Source: Anolis sagrei (Eukaryota; Chordata; Lepidosauria; Squamata; Anolidae). From it: a stretch of DNA of 64,000 nt. How positions within the stretch are numbered: the first letter of the stretch is position 1; the number at the start of each line of letters is the position of its first letter. Position numbers and translations under genes: made by a program. The stretch lies in contig NC_090023.1 in the NCBI RefSeq assembly GCF_037176765.1, forward strand, positions 155,227,663 through 155,291,662, read 5' to 3'. Shown one piece after another: positions 44,185 to 56,504 of this stretch. The notes below the pieces were generated by a model. It was not told where the DNA came from. It did no database searches and saw nothing but the letters and a program-made list of their open reading frames with translations.

Positions 44185-44640
44185 AATAGTTTTCTAGGAT
44201 CTACAGAGATACTCGCAGGAACACCTCAGCAAGTGAGAATCCAAAAGTGGCAGGCAAAAACTCAGAATCTTAATCAATAGCTGATACCAAATGAGACTCC
44301 CTCTTGGGCACACAGAAAACTGGGTGACCTGGAAGGTGCTAAACAGACTGTGCTCTGGCACCACGAGATGCAGAGCCAACCATAAGAAATAGGGCCACAA
44401 AATGGAGTCCACAACATGTCGGTGTGGAGACGAACAAACCACAGACCACCTATTACAATGCAGCCTGAGTCCTGCCACGTGCACAATGGAGTACCTCCTT
44501 AGAGCAACACCAGGGGCACTCCAAGTGACCAGCTACTGGTCAAAGGACATTTAATATAATGTCAAGTTTTTAAACTTTAGCTTTTTAAATACATTATAAC
44601 TGTATCCTTGGCTTCCTTCTGATACAATAAATAAACAAAT
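44185..44640 (+). mobile_element. LINE 3' end (family Q), opposite orientation
   Basis: NRLCSGTTRCRANHKK then STTCRCGDEQTTDHLLQCSL, ATCTMEYLLRATPGALQVTS and YWSKDI-stop: the same C-terminus as the minus-strand copy at 42826-43660. Ends with (AAAT)n at 44626-44643. Confidence 0.75.
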
Positions 44641-44644
44641 AAAT

Positions 44645-47160
44645 CTGTTTCTTGGGCTTAAAAAGGAATTTGTGTCTTGTGTTTTGTGTTATCTTGATGC
44701 TGTAGATAAATAATAATTCGCAGACTAAAGGTTTCTCAGCTGCTACTGCTGCAATAAGAGCTATCTCCCTCAGGGAAAGCCAGAATCTTGACTTATTGTG
44801 ATGTCTGAATGTTCTTGGAATGTGAGTGGCTGTTGTAGTCACTGTATTAACATTCCAGTGGCACAATTCAGTTAGTCCTTCAATGCTAATTCATTTGGCT
44901 CTTCATATACTGAAAGGTGGAAAGCTGCTGCTGTTGCCTCTGGTAAGAGAAATGGGAATTCATCACAGCTTTCTTCTAATGCCTGATTGATTTTGTCTAA
45001 ATTGCCTTTTTGAGTTTTGGGTAGGTCAAACCAGGTACACATCTGCTCAGCACTATTGGGTTACTAATGGATTACATGGGAAGATGAACCCATATTTCCT
45101 GCTGTGCAAGATGGGGAAATGAACCCTGAGAATTTAGGCAGTAATTTTCTGTTGCTGTCTTCTATTTAACAGACAAGTCCTTAGCAGCAGGCTGTTGAGC
45201 CACTGGAAATCTTAGTTCAGTACTACTGCTATACTCAAAACATTCAGGTTGTTTGTGGATTACTTTGTGAACTGGAACAATGTCAGATGATGTCAGATAA
45301 GTAGCAGGCATAGAGAATGTCCGATAGGATAAGACTTGGGAGGAAAATTGAATATCTTCCCAGTATTTCTGAAAAATATAATCCATTAATGAGTAAAGGA
45401 CACCTAAAACCCATCGCCTCCTTATTTAGAGGTGTCTCTGTGTGTGTCTAAGTAATATCTACTAGGTTTGTTTGATTAAAAAAAAAGTGGTTCAAAACTT
45501 GTTTTGGATGTAGGGGTCACTGGTGGTTCAATTCCGAAGTCAATTCTGATTTTCACAGAAACAAATGTTCAAAACTTTTCAAAACTTCCGAGACTTCTGA
45601 GTCCTTTCATTAATGGTTTGAAAGTGTTGTTTCCTGTTTCATTTGGTGGTCTCTAATTTTAAAGTAGTTGTTTTAGTCCAGAAGCGGGGAAAAGCAAGTG
45701 GAGTAAATTCTTTCCTTTTCTGGTTTAAAACTGGCTTCTCTGGCTTGAGCTGAGGCCAGGGACCAGAAGCGGGGAAAAGTTGAATAATTTCCGACTCACT
45801 TCATGAGTCGTAACGAAAAAGACAGAAAAAGTTTCGGAAGGGCAAAGGGACTTCCGGTTTTCTTAAAAACTTCAAAATCACTTTGAAAAGGTAATTTTTC
45901 CAAATTTATTCCAAATTACAAAGATTTTGATGGTACCTAATCATGCCTTAATATCTACCCCTCAACTGATAAAAGCATAGAAGTTGCTTTTCCAGATCCA
46001 TGCAAAAGTGTATCAAATGTGTCTCTCAAAAGCTAGCCAGCTCTCTCTGGAGAGCTTTCATGAAAGAAATTGCCCTCCCTTGTTTCATACAAGTAGTTTT
46101 GGATATCATTTTTTTCACAACTCCCACTATTCCCTGGCCATTATGGCCAGGAGCTCTGCATAATCCAAGCTAAGCTAAGAACCTCCAATTGGAATCCAAG
46201 GCGCTTCCTGTGTACCACCCGATTGCTTGAGCCTTTTCAACTAAATAAAGTGTGTGTTATTAGTTGTCTAATTCTTGAAATTTGCTTTTGTGTAATTCAG
46301 AAATAATGCAGTAAATTGCCTATAGACTGATAACACAGTGTTTTTAAACTTTATCACTCGTTTAATAATTGCATCCACATTTTCCTAAGACAGTGAATCT
46401 GCTTGTTTCTCTTCTCTCATCAGCTATCCTTCCTGAAATTGAAGATTGCAATCCCATGTACTTACAACTGCTTGGAATGTTGTGCAAATCTGAAAAACTG
46501 GCTTGGCCAGCAATTCAATGCAGGATATCTTAAAGTAAATAAATTTAAAAGGAAATGTATAGAGTAAATATGGAAATGGATGCATTCATCTCTATAAATA
46601 GCTTTTCCTATTCAGTCTCCTTGAGAATATAGACAACTTGCTTTAGATACTGAAACTGTCACGCTATGTCTTGACCTTTGCCACTTCTGGCTCATAAATT
46701 TCAGTCAAAGAATGTAAACTTGAGTGCTTGTGACAGTTATGAATGTCTCCCTTGAGTAATGCTGGTTTGCGTGTTTGTATATGTGTCTTCAGGTTGCATA
46801 TCCACTTATGACAACCTCATACATTTTATAGGTTTTTCTTATGTTAAGAATACCCAGGGGTGATTCAACCTGGAAAGGGTGGGGTGGGGGGTATCATTAG
46901 ATCTTAATATTGTGATAAATTACTGTAGATATGTGTGTGCGTGTGTGCATGTGTTCAGTAATTTGTGGCAACTCAATTCCAGACTTTCTTGGATGGTTTT
47001 AATTATTTGGATGCCATACAATCTGGGGCTAGGCCAAGTTTATAAACAGAAATGGCTTTTGCTCAACTTGGTGAATTATCTATGTTTGGAATTAGGTGGG
47101 GAAGTATATTGTGTTTGGTTCTGATGGACATCACTATACCATCTTTGATGCAATCAGTGA
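44645..47160. other. Intergenic, largely unrecognised
   Basis: No exon found. 45590-45720 shares words with the repeat at 16670 (tttaaagtagttg, ccagaa). Confidence 0.4.
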
Positions 47161-47165
47161 TAATA

Positions 47166-47686
47166 CAGTGGAACCTCTACTTAAGAGCGTCCCAACTTAA
47201 AAGAGCATTTTGAGTTAAGAGCTATCACTCAGCCCAGGTTTCCCTTTGATATAAGAGCAGCATTTTGACTTAAGAGCTAGTGCCAGAGGGAGCACTGGTG
47301 CCACAGTACAGGGCTTTAGGGCTTCAAGGGAACAGCCTCCATGCCCCGTGCCTTGTGCTCTTGTCCACTGTGGGAGATTGCTGTCCAATTTACTCTTGTC
47401 CACTTTGAGGAACTTTGGGTTAGTAGATTTTGTGTGGTTTTTATTCCTGGTATGTTTGACTTCATGAAGATTGAGAGGGAGAGAGAGCAAGAGACGGAGG
47501 GAGGCTGGAATGAGTACACTATGAAGAAAATGATGCTTCTGTCTCTTCACTTTGTGCTTCCTTGCCACAACTTTATACTTCTACCATTTTAAAGTTAATA
47601 TTTGAAATAAGAGCATCTAATAAGAGCATTTTGAGTTAAGAGCTCGGCCATGGAACAAATTAAATTCTTAAGTCAAGGTATCACTG
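47166..47686. mobile_element. Tigger/pogo-like DNA transposon, deleted
   Basis: CAGTGGAACCTCTACTTAAG left and CTTAAGTCAAGGTATCACTG right, with TA on both sides (47164-47165, 47687-47688). 521 bp. ttttgagttaagagct occurs near both ends. Confidence 0.75.
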
Positions 47687-47955
47687 TATCCTCTAGTGAA
47701 ATGGATGGCGCTTACATTAGGACTGCTGCTTTATATTGTCTTCTATCTTACTGGTGAAGATTCCAGAGAATGAGTCTGGGGACTTCTACTCAAGGTCACA
47801 ACCTTTTGTCTTGTGAAGTTCTATCTTGTTTCTTTCTCCTGCTGCTTAACAAATATATGAAACTGTTCGTGGGACTTACAGCAGCGAAAAGAACACTCTT
47901 TGTAATTTGGCCCCAAAAAGTGAGCATTACAGTTGCCATGCGCTTAGGATTAGAA

Positions 47956-48090
47956 CAGTGGTTCTCAACCTGGAGTCACCAGATGTTTTTGGCCTACAAC
48001 TCCCAGAAATCCCAGCCAGTTTACTAGCTGTTAGGATTTCTGGGAGTTGAATGCCAAAAACATCTGGGGACCCTAGGTTGAGAACCACTG
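47956..48090. mobile_element. hAT MITE (family A)
   Basis: 135 bp, exact 8-bp duplication GATTAGAA (47948-47955, 48091-48098). Confidence 0.9.
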
Positions 48091-48117
48091 GATTAGAACA
48101 TCAACCATAAGGCAACT

Positions 48118-48232
48118 CTGTCACAGGGAATTCTTGGAAGAAAGCTTTTTTTTTCTTCTGAGGCCAAGAGAGTGACTCACCCAAATGGTTTTTGTGGCTG
48201 TATGGGGATTTAAACCCTGGTTTTCAAAATCT
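48118..48232 (-). mobile_element. MIR-like SINE fragment
   Basis: ttcttctgaggccaagagagt and ttaaaccctggttttcaa on the plus strand. Confidence 0.45.
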
Positions 48233-48234
48233 AA

Positions 48235-48418
48235 GGGTGCATCTACACTACAGAATTAATGCAGTTTGACACCATTTGAACTGCCATGGCTCAATGGTAT
48301 GTAAAGATCTTTAGCTTTCTATACTGGTGTGAAACTACAGCTTCCAGGATTCCATAACATTGCACCATAGCAGTTAAAATGGCGTTAAACTGCATTAACT
48401 CTACAGTGTAGATGCACC
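48235..48418. mobile_element. Palindromic MITE (family E)
   Basis: GGGTGCATCTACACTACAGA faces CTACAGTGTAGATGCACC. Flanks TAA / TAT. Confidence 0.7.
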
Positions 48419-48421
48419 TAT

Positions 48422-49465
48422 CTTTCAGTGCTAAAACACCAACTTCTTTTGGTTTTTACACAACAAAAATGATTACAAATGTCTAGTTATTGCAAAAGCA
48501 GTATTTTGGAGGATCACTTTCTCCCATAGGAACCCCGTCCTATATTACATTGCATGCTTCTACCAGTTGAGATTATCTTTTCCCTGCTACTTGACAGCAC
48601 ATTAAAAGAAAGTTGAGGCCTGCCCTCCAATAATACAAAGAAAATGATGCTAAGGGTGCGTACATTATGATTTCTCAAGTACCGAAAGAAGCAATGTTGA
48701 TACCTGCAGGAATAAGGTTTATGATAATAGTATTACTCATCCCAAGCCGAGTTGCTGCATGGCACGCCATGGCTCAGGCTGCATGGAAAAGCAAACAATG
48801 CTGCTCCTTCCCTCTGTTTTTAATTGGCACCGCAAGAAGGTAATAGGGGTCACTACAATGCAATGTTCATGTTGCAGAAACATTCCTGCTGTGGGTGGAG
48901 AAGTAATTAGAGAAATGTTACCCTCTTTGAAATTCAAGCCACAGATGTTTAATCCTGTATGTGAAGTCTTGTGTTTCAGTGGATTATCCTCCTGGCCAAT
49001 TGCCAGAAGTGGAAAGGGAGGAGGACACTAGAAGGGGGGGGGGGGGGGGAGCCATTTAAGTTATTCAGAATCTCTTATGTTCTGTGTGTCTGAATAGATT
49101 TGTGGGGATAGACAGAATTAAATTAGAGGGTTTGCTTGTGGACTTCCAGTAAACATTTGGCTGGATGCTTTTGGGGCTGTGAGACACCCTGCCACACCAA
49201 GTGATTTTTTGTGATGTTTTGAAATTATCTAAATGTTGTTCTGTCATAGAAAGTAACATATCAACATATCTCAGTTAACATTGCTGCTGTTTCTTCCTCT
49301 CCTCCTCATTCTTCTCATATCCAACTTCTTTGACCTCTATCTTAGCTGGTGGATTTTTAGCAGCATCAGCATTAGAAGGATGGTAACAGAGATCTACAAC
49401 CAGGGTCAGGTTCTAGAACTCTGTAAAAATGCAATAAAGTTTGAGCTAGGAAATGACAGGATTCT
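48422..49465. other. Intergenic, nothing recognised
   Basis: A G-run at 49036-49050; no exon or named repeat. Confidence 0.4.
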
Positions 49466-49466
49466 G

Positions 49467-49504
<38 letters not shown>

Positions 49505-49639
49505 TTTTCTTAACTGCCTCTCCCCAAAGCTCATAATACAATATACACAACATAAAATTATTTAAAACACAGAGTTTAGAATATATAGACATATGATTAA
49601 AACACATAAAACTCACTAAATCAATACTATATCTATGTG

Positions 49640-50240
49640 TGCCTGGTTACAACAGGAAAGGTAAACTGCAGCTGCCTCTAGATTCTCTTACTTCGATCTT
49701 TGGGGGAGGCCCTCCTTTCGCCCCTACCAATGTCACAAGCTCGTCTTGTGGGCACAAGGGAGAGAGCCTTCTCCTCTGTGGCTCCCCAACTTTGGAACTC
49801 TTTACCTGGAGAGATGAGGAAAGCCCTCTCACTAGAAACATTCAAAAACAACCTTAAAACCTGGCTCTTCCGCTGCGCCTTTGGCGAGTAGATGTATAAC
49901 ATGATACTATTGCTCCCCTCAACGCTTCTGCCATTGGAGTACACGCCCTCCAAATGGGAAGTTTAGTTTCACAACTATGGTTTTACGAGCTCCCTGCAAA
50001 TAACCTGCTCCTATTTTATCTCATTAGAATCTTTTAATTGTTTTATCCTGTACATGTGGCCCGCCCACTGTTATCGTGACTGTGTTTATTGGGATGTTTT
50101 TTTTTCCTATGTAATATTGATAATGTTGTTTGTTGTTTATGTTTTTGGTTTTATTCTGCTGTAATATGTTGTCCGGGCTTGGCCCCATGTAAGCCGCTCC
50201 GAGTCCCCACTGGGGAGATGGTGACAGGGTATAAATAAAG

Positions 50241-50285
<45 letters not shown>
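49640..50285 (+). mobile_element. L2-type LINE 3' part with (ATT)n tail
   Basis: SQARLVGTRERAFSSVAPQL, WNSLPGEMRKALSLETFKNN, LKTWLFRCAFGE-stop (63 codons at 49700-49891), then the 3' UTR with gtaagccgctccgagtcccc, gataaataaagatt-type end and (ATT)n 50241-50285. A minus-strand LINE 3' end sits left of it (49470-49630). Confidence 0.85.
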
Positions 50286-50441
50286 GAGCATATGTGGAAA
50301 CAAGAGATGGGGGGGGGGCAAATTATCCCCAACATGTTAAAACAAACCCAAACCACAGATCTACAAACTGGGCCACTGAGATGGAAATCATAAAAAAGTG
50401 GAACATGCTTTTTGGTAGAAGATTTCAAGTAGTCTCTAGAA

Positions 50442-50930
50442 CACTGCTTCCCAACCCATGAGTCGTGATCCCAAATGGGGTTGTGAAGGGTTTTCTATGA
50501 GGCCGCCAGGCAGTGATGAACTATGAACATTTTTGCAAAGGAAAACAAAAAATTACACCATCTAAATGTCACTACCCTTGCTTTTCAAGTTTTACTCCTC
50601 TTTGTTTCTACATCCCTGTGAGAGCAGATTTTCAATCCTTCTTCAATTGAAAACCAAAACAAGAAACAGATTATATGTTGAGAATGATGAGGTTAGAATT
50701 AGCAAAAACTGAGCCGTGAATTTTTAAGCTTGTTAATGAGTTACAATTTCAATCATCACATTAAATATGCCGAAAGTGAACATCACTTTGAATTATATTA
50801 TACTGAAAAATCTATTTTCGATGTGTTATCATTTACTTTATTTAAAAGTCTATGTTTAATGTATTGGGATCACGGGTTTCTTTGCCTCTATAAAATGGGG
50901 TCGTGACTCAAATATGGTTAGAAACCACTG
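50442..50930. mobile_element. hAT (Charlie-like) remnant
   Basis: CACTGCTTCCCAACCCATGA left, GGTTAGAAACCACTG right, exact 8-bp duplication CTCTAGAA (50434-50441, 50931-50938). The interior keeps a scrap of the hAT dimerisation region. Confidence 0.8.
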
Positions 50931-51129
50931 CTCTAGAAGGTTTGGAATGTTATTGTTTGCTCCTACAAGATTTCACTGAGCTGGTTATTTCATTTCAGAG
51001 ATGTATATCATTTGGGATCAAAGGTTTGCTGGAACACTTTTCGTGTGTGGTACAAGAACTTATCCCTATTCTTTCCATGTTGTTTCTGATTCTGGTATTT
51101 TGTTAACTCAGTTAACAAAATGATGTGGG

Positions 51130-51725
51130 CATGATATCACAGAAAAGCTGATACCAGAATCAATGATGGATCTGAACCAAATTCAGCACAGAGAACGCCC
51201 AGGACCAACAAACACATTGGAGGGGTTTGGGGGGACTGACCCATCTGGGTGGGAGTTGTAGTTCACCTTGCATCCGAAGAGCCCTCTCGATTTCACCAAT
51301 AACGGATCCAGGCCAAACGTGGCACACATAACCCTGATGACCAAATGAATACACTGGAGTTGTTCGTTTGTTTGGTTTTTTTTTTGGGGGGGGGGGGGGA
51401 ACTGATCCACCCAAGTGGGAATTGTAGTTCACTGCAGCGAGCACTCTGAACCCCACCAAATACACATCTGGACCACACTTGGCACACAGACCTAACATAA
51501 CCAACTTTGAATACAGGTGGAGTTTGGGGGTGATTGACTTCGAATCTGGGAATTGTGGTTCACTGCATCCAGAGAGCACTGAACTCAGGCAACGACGGAT
51601 CTGGACTAAACTTGGAGCACAGACCTAACATGGCCAACTTTGAATATTGGTGGCTTTGGGAAGGATTGACCCATGACTTTGGGAATTGTAGTTCACCCAC
51701 ATCCTTATGCATTTTCTAATGGGAG
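51130..51725. repeat. SPIN-related internal repeat, tandem units
   Basis: ggatctg(g)a(c)caaa and ggcacacagacctaac recur with gggaattgtagttcac at spacings of about 110-120 bp. Confidence 0.5.
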
Positions 51726-51942
51726 CAAGCATTCATTTAAAAAAGGGCAAAGGTTGACTTTTTCAAAGAAATAGTGTTACAAATTATCAAGCATCCAAAA
51801 ACAAAAAAAAAAATGCCCTTTTCAAATAACCCGGGCATCATCAGGTACCCAAGCTTGTATCATGTAAAATATGAGTTTGTTAATACACACGTATATAATT
51901 TTAAAAAAGAAATTCTGGATTAGGGCTGGATTGGGTAATATA

Positions 51943-52264
51943 ATAAAGGTAAAGGTTTTGGCCTGATATTAAGGCCTGTCATGTCTGACTTTGTGCTCTT
52001 CTCCATTTCTAAACCAAAGTTGTCCGTAGAAACCTCCAAGGTCATGTGGCCGGCATGACTGCACGGAGCGTCGTTACCTTCCCACCAGAAGATGACATAT
52101 GACTTATTGATCTACTCATATTTACATGTTTTCAAATTGCTAGGTTGGCAGAAGCTGAGGCTGACAGCAGGAGCTCATGCCACTCCCTGGATTCAAACCT
52201 GCAACCTTTCAGTAAGCAAGTTCAGCAGCCCAGTGGTTTAACCCACTGTGCCACCGGGGGCTCC
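51943..52264 (-). mobile_element. Sauria-type SINE (family T)
   Basis: Exact 11-bp duplication TGGGTAATATA (51932-51942, 52265-52275). Full length from ggagcccccggtggc-like head to BovB-like tail. Confidence 0.9.
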
Positions 52265-52310
52265 TGGGTAATATAGACCACCGAATTATTAAGGTTCTTT
52301 GATCCAACAA

Positions 52311-53295
52311 TATAGAGCCCCTTGGTGGTGCAGTGCGTTAAACCCTTGTGCTGGCATGACCGAAGACGGTGATAGTATGATAGCTGGGTACAGAAGCTAC
52401 GAGCGTTATGGAGATGCCGCAAAGGTGGCTGTGAATAAGGGAAGAGAGGGGGCGGAGTGAGAGTGGGGAGAGCGAAGGAAGGATAGAAAGGAAGGGACGC
52501 TTAGAGTTTGGGTAAGGGTTAGGGTTATGGTTAGGGTTTCATCATTAAAGAACTCTTACATTCCTTCTATATTATCTCTTTCTGGCTGGCTTACATTAGC
52601 TAAGTCTTTCTTGCGCAAACAGCGCTCCTGAAGGAGCGATGCAGCATCTCCGTAACGCTCGGAGCTTGGTGATAGTATGATAGCTGGGTCCGGAAGCTCT
52701 GATCGTTACGGAGATGCAGCAAAGGCGGCTGTGAATAAGGGAAGAGAGGTGGCAGAGTGAGAGCAAAGGAAGGATAGAAAGGAGGGGATGCTTAGGATAA
52801 GGGTTAGGGCAAGGTTTAGGGTTTGAGATAGGGCTACAGTTAGGGTACGGTTTAAGGTTTGGGTTAGTGTAAGGGTTAGGGTAGGGTTTAGGGTTAGGGT
52901 AAGGGGTTAGTCTTAGGCTTACGGTACAGTTCAGGGTAAGGGTTCCACAATTAACAATATATTATGTGTTTCTGACATGGCTTACATTAGCTAAGTCTCT
53001 CTTGCGCAAACAGCGCACCCCAAGGAGAGATGCGGCATCTTCGTAAAGCTCGGTGCTTCCGGACCCAGCTATCATACATACTAAAATACTATTAACCTGA
53101 AGCCTGACAGATTGCAGGGTGTGGATGAGCTCCTCTGTCAGTTCCAGCTCCCCATGTGAGGACATGAGAGAAGCCCCCTATAGGATGGTAACACATCCGG
53201 GCATCCCCTGGGCAATGTCCTTGCAAACGGCCAATTCTCTCACACCAGATGCGACTTGCAGTTTCTCAAGTTGCTCCTGACACACAAAAAAAGCC
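52311..53295 (+). mobile_element. tRNA-derived SINE (family S), split by a 0.7-kb insertion
   Basis: Head 52315-52367 (gagccccttggtggtgcagt) and body 53085-53290 (ggatgagctcctctgtcagt to gctcctgacac) belong to one SINE; the insert is 52368-53083. Confidence 0.75.
52368..53083. mobile_element. TIR element with telomere-like core
   Basis: Left end GGTGATAGTATGATAGCTGG continues to ggaagc..cgttacggagatgc; the right end is its complement (gcatcttcgtaaagc..gcttccggacccagctatcat). Two head-to-tail units start identically at 52368 and 52668, 300 bp apart. Each contains a run of degenerate GGGTTA/TTAGGG repeats: short in unit 1 (52510-52545), longer in unit 2 (52795-52945). Flanks GACCGAAGAC and ACCTGAAGCC suggest a decayed 8-10 bp duplication. 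No coding capacity. Confidence 0.7.
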
Positions 53296-53401
53296 AACAA
53301 TATTGCCTCATCATACTAGAGAAAGAATCCACTTTAAATCCAATTGCTTCCTCTTGCAGAATTCTGAGGTTTGTGGTTTAGTAGTTTAGGGAGGCCTTTA
53401 A

Positions 53402-53468
53402 CAGCCTCATGTCCCCACATGGGGAGCTGGAGCTGACAGACGGAGCTCACCCACGCTCTCCCCAGATT
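53402..53468 (-). mobile_element. SINE (family S) scrap
   Basis: catgtccccacatggggagctggagctgac on the plus strand. Confidence 0.6.
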
Positions 53469-53589
53469 CATTATCTATTGTGATGAATACAAGACCTTTA
53501 AAAAAGGAGAGGAAAATCCAAAAGCGGACTCCAAACAAGGTCATAGGCAACGGAGACGGGAACCCAGAAGATGACATACGACTCCCAGC

Positions 53590-53803
53590 GTGCCTCGCCA
53601 TTGGCTGCGCCGCCTGGGGCGCTGGGATCTGTAGTACAAAGGGTTCTGTGTGGCGCTCTGCTCTGCCTGCGGCTCCTCATCGACGTCGCGGGGCTCGATT
53701 GGCCAGCCGCGAGCCAATCATAAAGGCGCGCGCTCTGCGGGGAGGCAGCCTCAGAGTGTTCGGGGCGCGCGCTGGCGAGGCAGCCGCAAGAGACGCGCTG
53801 AGC
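53590..53803 (+). promoter_or_regulatory. CpG-rich promoter and probable non-coding exon 1 of an unnamed gene
   Basis: GC-rich, CpG-dense block with ATTGG at about 53603 and 53697, CCAATCA at 53714, a GACGTC at 53682, and CATAAAGG at about 53719. A consensus GTGAGT donor at 53804 ends a putative exon (about 53745-53803) without ATG. The coding part is not found in the window. Confidence 0.55.
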
Positions 53804-54174
53804 GTGAGTACCGCCGTCCTCCGGCATCAAAGGGGAGAGAGATAGGTAGGAAGAAAGAAAGAAAGCAGCCCCATTGGCTATGCCCCTTCTCTTCCCGCCA
53901 GGCAGGCAGGCAGGGCCTTGTTTCCTTTGCCTCTGTCTAATAAACTCCTGGAGAGTCAGGATGCCATTGGGACTGTAGGCATCTCAAGAAAGCAAGGATG
54001 CTGCATTAGAGGGGAAAGGTGGGGGGGGGGGGAGATACAAAACCCACCCAGACTCCAAAATCTTCTTATTGGACCTTTGATTACTTATTACAACGTTTCA
54101 CAGCCTGGGGGAGGGGGGGGGGGGGAAGAGAGAGACAAAGACCACCAGAAAACACAGTATTTTCTATTTATTTA

Positions 54175-54240
54175 CTAGTCATCCCCTGCCATGCATTGCT
54201 GTGGCCCAGTCTGTGTATATGTTTTTTCAAAATTGTCATT
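54175..54240 (+). repeat. Start of an interspersed repeat
   Basis: ctagtcatcccctgccatgc, ttgctgtggcccagtctgtg: a word string common in lizard interspersed repeats; class not settled. Confidence 0.35.
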
Positions 54241-54251
54241 GTTACAACTAA

Positions 54252-54478
54252 GGGCCCATCCACACAGTACCTTTATCTCAGGAGTAACCGGTTCAACATG
54301 GGTTTTTTTTGGGGGAGGGGGCGCTTCCAGTCAGGCCCTGTACTCCAGGATCTGATCCCAGGTTTCTGCTTAAACTGGATTATAGATGTCCATACTGCCA
54401 GATAATCTGGGATAAACAGAAAATCTGGGATCAGATCCTGGGGTATAGGGCCTGTCTGGAAGGGGCCTTTATGTTGGT
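54252..54478. mobile_element. Palindromic MITE (family D), composite
   Basis: TAA then GGGCCCATCCACACAG; inner palindrome gatctgatcccag / gggatcagatcctgg. Looks like one copy inside another. Confidence 0.55.
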
Positions 54479-55035
54479 TTATTCCCAGGTTATACATGTC
54501 AGTTCCTGATTTCTCGTATCCTAAAAAACATGGCAATTTTGGAAAACCAGAATCTTCATATCATTTTGGAGAAAAATGGCATTCACCACCATTTGAAAAT
54601 TATAACCTTTTGTAAAAGTATGATCTTCCAGAGAAGAGAGAAAAAACTCATTTGAGTAAAATCTTCTCTTTATACTTGTGCAAGGCAATTTGGTCTTCAG
54701 TTGTTAGACTGATATAACGTGGATGTCTCTAATCTGTTAGGAACAGAGATTTTGCCAATGCACAAAATGCAGCAGTTCTTCATAAGTGTTTTCGTCAGTT
54801 GCTCAAAAAAACACTCCCATAAACATCTTGTAGACTTTGTTAAAAGTGACATATTAGGTTTACTCACAACCTTCATGTATTCAGCATACAGATAACTACT
54901 TTGTCAATCCAGTTACAGACGGATTTGAAGTAGTTTCTCTATGTAGATAACACAAGGTATCTGTTACAGTCAACAGCAATATGAGTTTGCTCTTAAGAGT
55001 CCAAAGTCTAAGCAGGTGAGAGACAGTCTTAACAG

Positions 55036-55440
55036 TCTGAGAGTCTAATGGAGTCTAAATCCCGGAACCTGTTCTTGGGTCCCGGGGAGATTGACCCAAA
55101 ATCTCATCAGTATTCAAAGTTGGCCAGATTGGGTGTGTGTACCAAATTAGGTCCAGATTGGTGGGGATCAGAGGACTCACTGAATATGAGTGAACTAGAA
55201 CTCCTGGATTCTGGGGCCAATCACCCCCAAACCCAACCAGTATTCACAGTTGGCGACGTTGGGTCTGTGTGCCAAGTTTGATCCAGATCTGTTGTTGGCT
55301 GGGTTCAATGTTCTTGGGATGTAGGTGAACTACAACTCCCCTATTCTAAGGTCATCTCCCTTCAAACCCTGCCAGTATTCACAGTTCACAGTTGGCCATG
55401 TTGGGTCTGTGTGCCAAGTTTGGTTATTGAGTCTTGTCAC
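55036..55440. repeat. SPIN-related internal repeat, tandem units
   Basis: gttggg(t)ctgtgtgccaagtttg recurs at about 55130, 55257 and 55400, with gaactacaactccc between. Confidence 0.5.
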
Positions 55441-55936
55441 TGACAAAAATGCAGAGCAGCCTTTGGAGCAGCTTCCTTCAGCTTCAAAACTAAGAACAAT
55501 GTAGTTGTATGAAGGCTGCTCTAAAGGAAACATCACACAGTCCTGATTTGGCTCTGTAGTGTGATTTCTTTTCCCAAGCACAAAACCCACCTCAACAGAC
55601 AACATTTTGGGATGAAAAACATCCTGGTAGCTGCAACAAGGGCTTTGAACCACATCTCAAGGGAAGACTTCCTCCACTGCAATGAATAGTGGAGAAGCAA
55701 CACTGTAATCACTGCATTCAATCACAAGGAGCCTCTTTACAAAGGGAATAAACTGCCATTGCATGTATACACATTGTGTGATTTTTAAAGGAAATAATCA
55801 GGGATCAGATCCTGGGATATAGGGCAGTGTGGAAGGAGCCTGTATAGTCCTTACATTGAAAGTAGTTTATCCTCCGGAAACTTCGTTTTTGTGGCTGCTT
55901 GAATTGGTTGAGATTGGATGAGAAATTGTGTCCACA

Positions 55937-56145
55937 TAGTCATAGAATCATAGAGTTGGAAGAGACCTCATGGGCCATCCAGTCCACCCCTATGCCAAGA
56001 AGCAGGAATATTGCATTCAAATCACCCCTGACAGATGGCCATCCAGCCTCTGTTTAAAAGCTTCCAAAGAAGGAGCCTCCACCACACTCCGGGGCAGAGA
56101 GTTCCACTGCTGAACGGCTCTCACAGTCAGGAAGTTCCACATCTT
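55937..56145 (-). mobile_element. CR1 LINE 3' fragment
   Basis: catagaatcatagagttgga and gggccatccagtccacccc on the plus strand. Confidence 0.85.
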
Positions 56146-56379
56146 GAAAATACTTTGAACAAATACAAAAAGAAAGCCTTGAGTTTGTCATTGTTTAAAA
56201 TCAAAAACACACTTTTACTACACAATTATATATTTATAATGGGACTTTAGCAACCACAAATTTTGTAGGTTTAGGAAACCTGGAACCAAACCCCAGAGGA
56301 TACCAAGGGCTCACTAAATAACTACCTTTTCCTATTAGTTTTAAGTTGAAGCAACCTAGACAGGGTTCTTCTCTTAGCA

Positions 56380-56503
56380 CAGTGGTTCTCAACCTGTGGG
56401 TCCCCGGGTGTTTTGGCCTACAATTCCCAGAAATCCCACCCAATTTACCAGCTGTTATGATTTCTGGGAGTTGGAGGCCAAAACATCTGGCTGAGAACCA
56501 CTG
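56380..56503. mobile_element. hAT MITE (family A)
   Basis: Flanks TCTTAGCA / TCTTAGTG agree at six of eight. Confidence 0.8.
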
Positions 56504-56504
56504 T

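Noticed and set aside
52510-52945. Telomere-like repeats as a true chromosome end or fusion point
   Set aside because: The arrays are short, degenerate and enclosed by inverted ends inside a SINE, so insertion is the simpler reading.
53480-53845. Open frames across the CpG promoter
   Set aside because: GC-rich sequence with few stops; no ATG in the inferred exon and no recognised domain.
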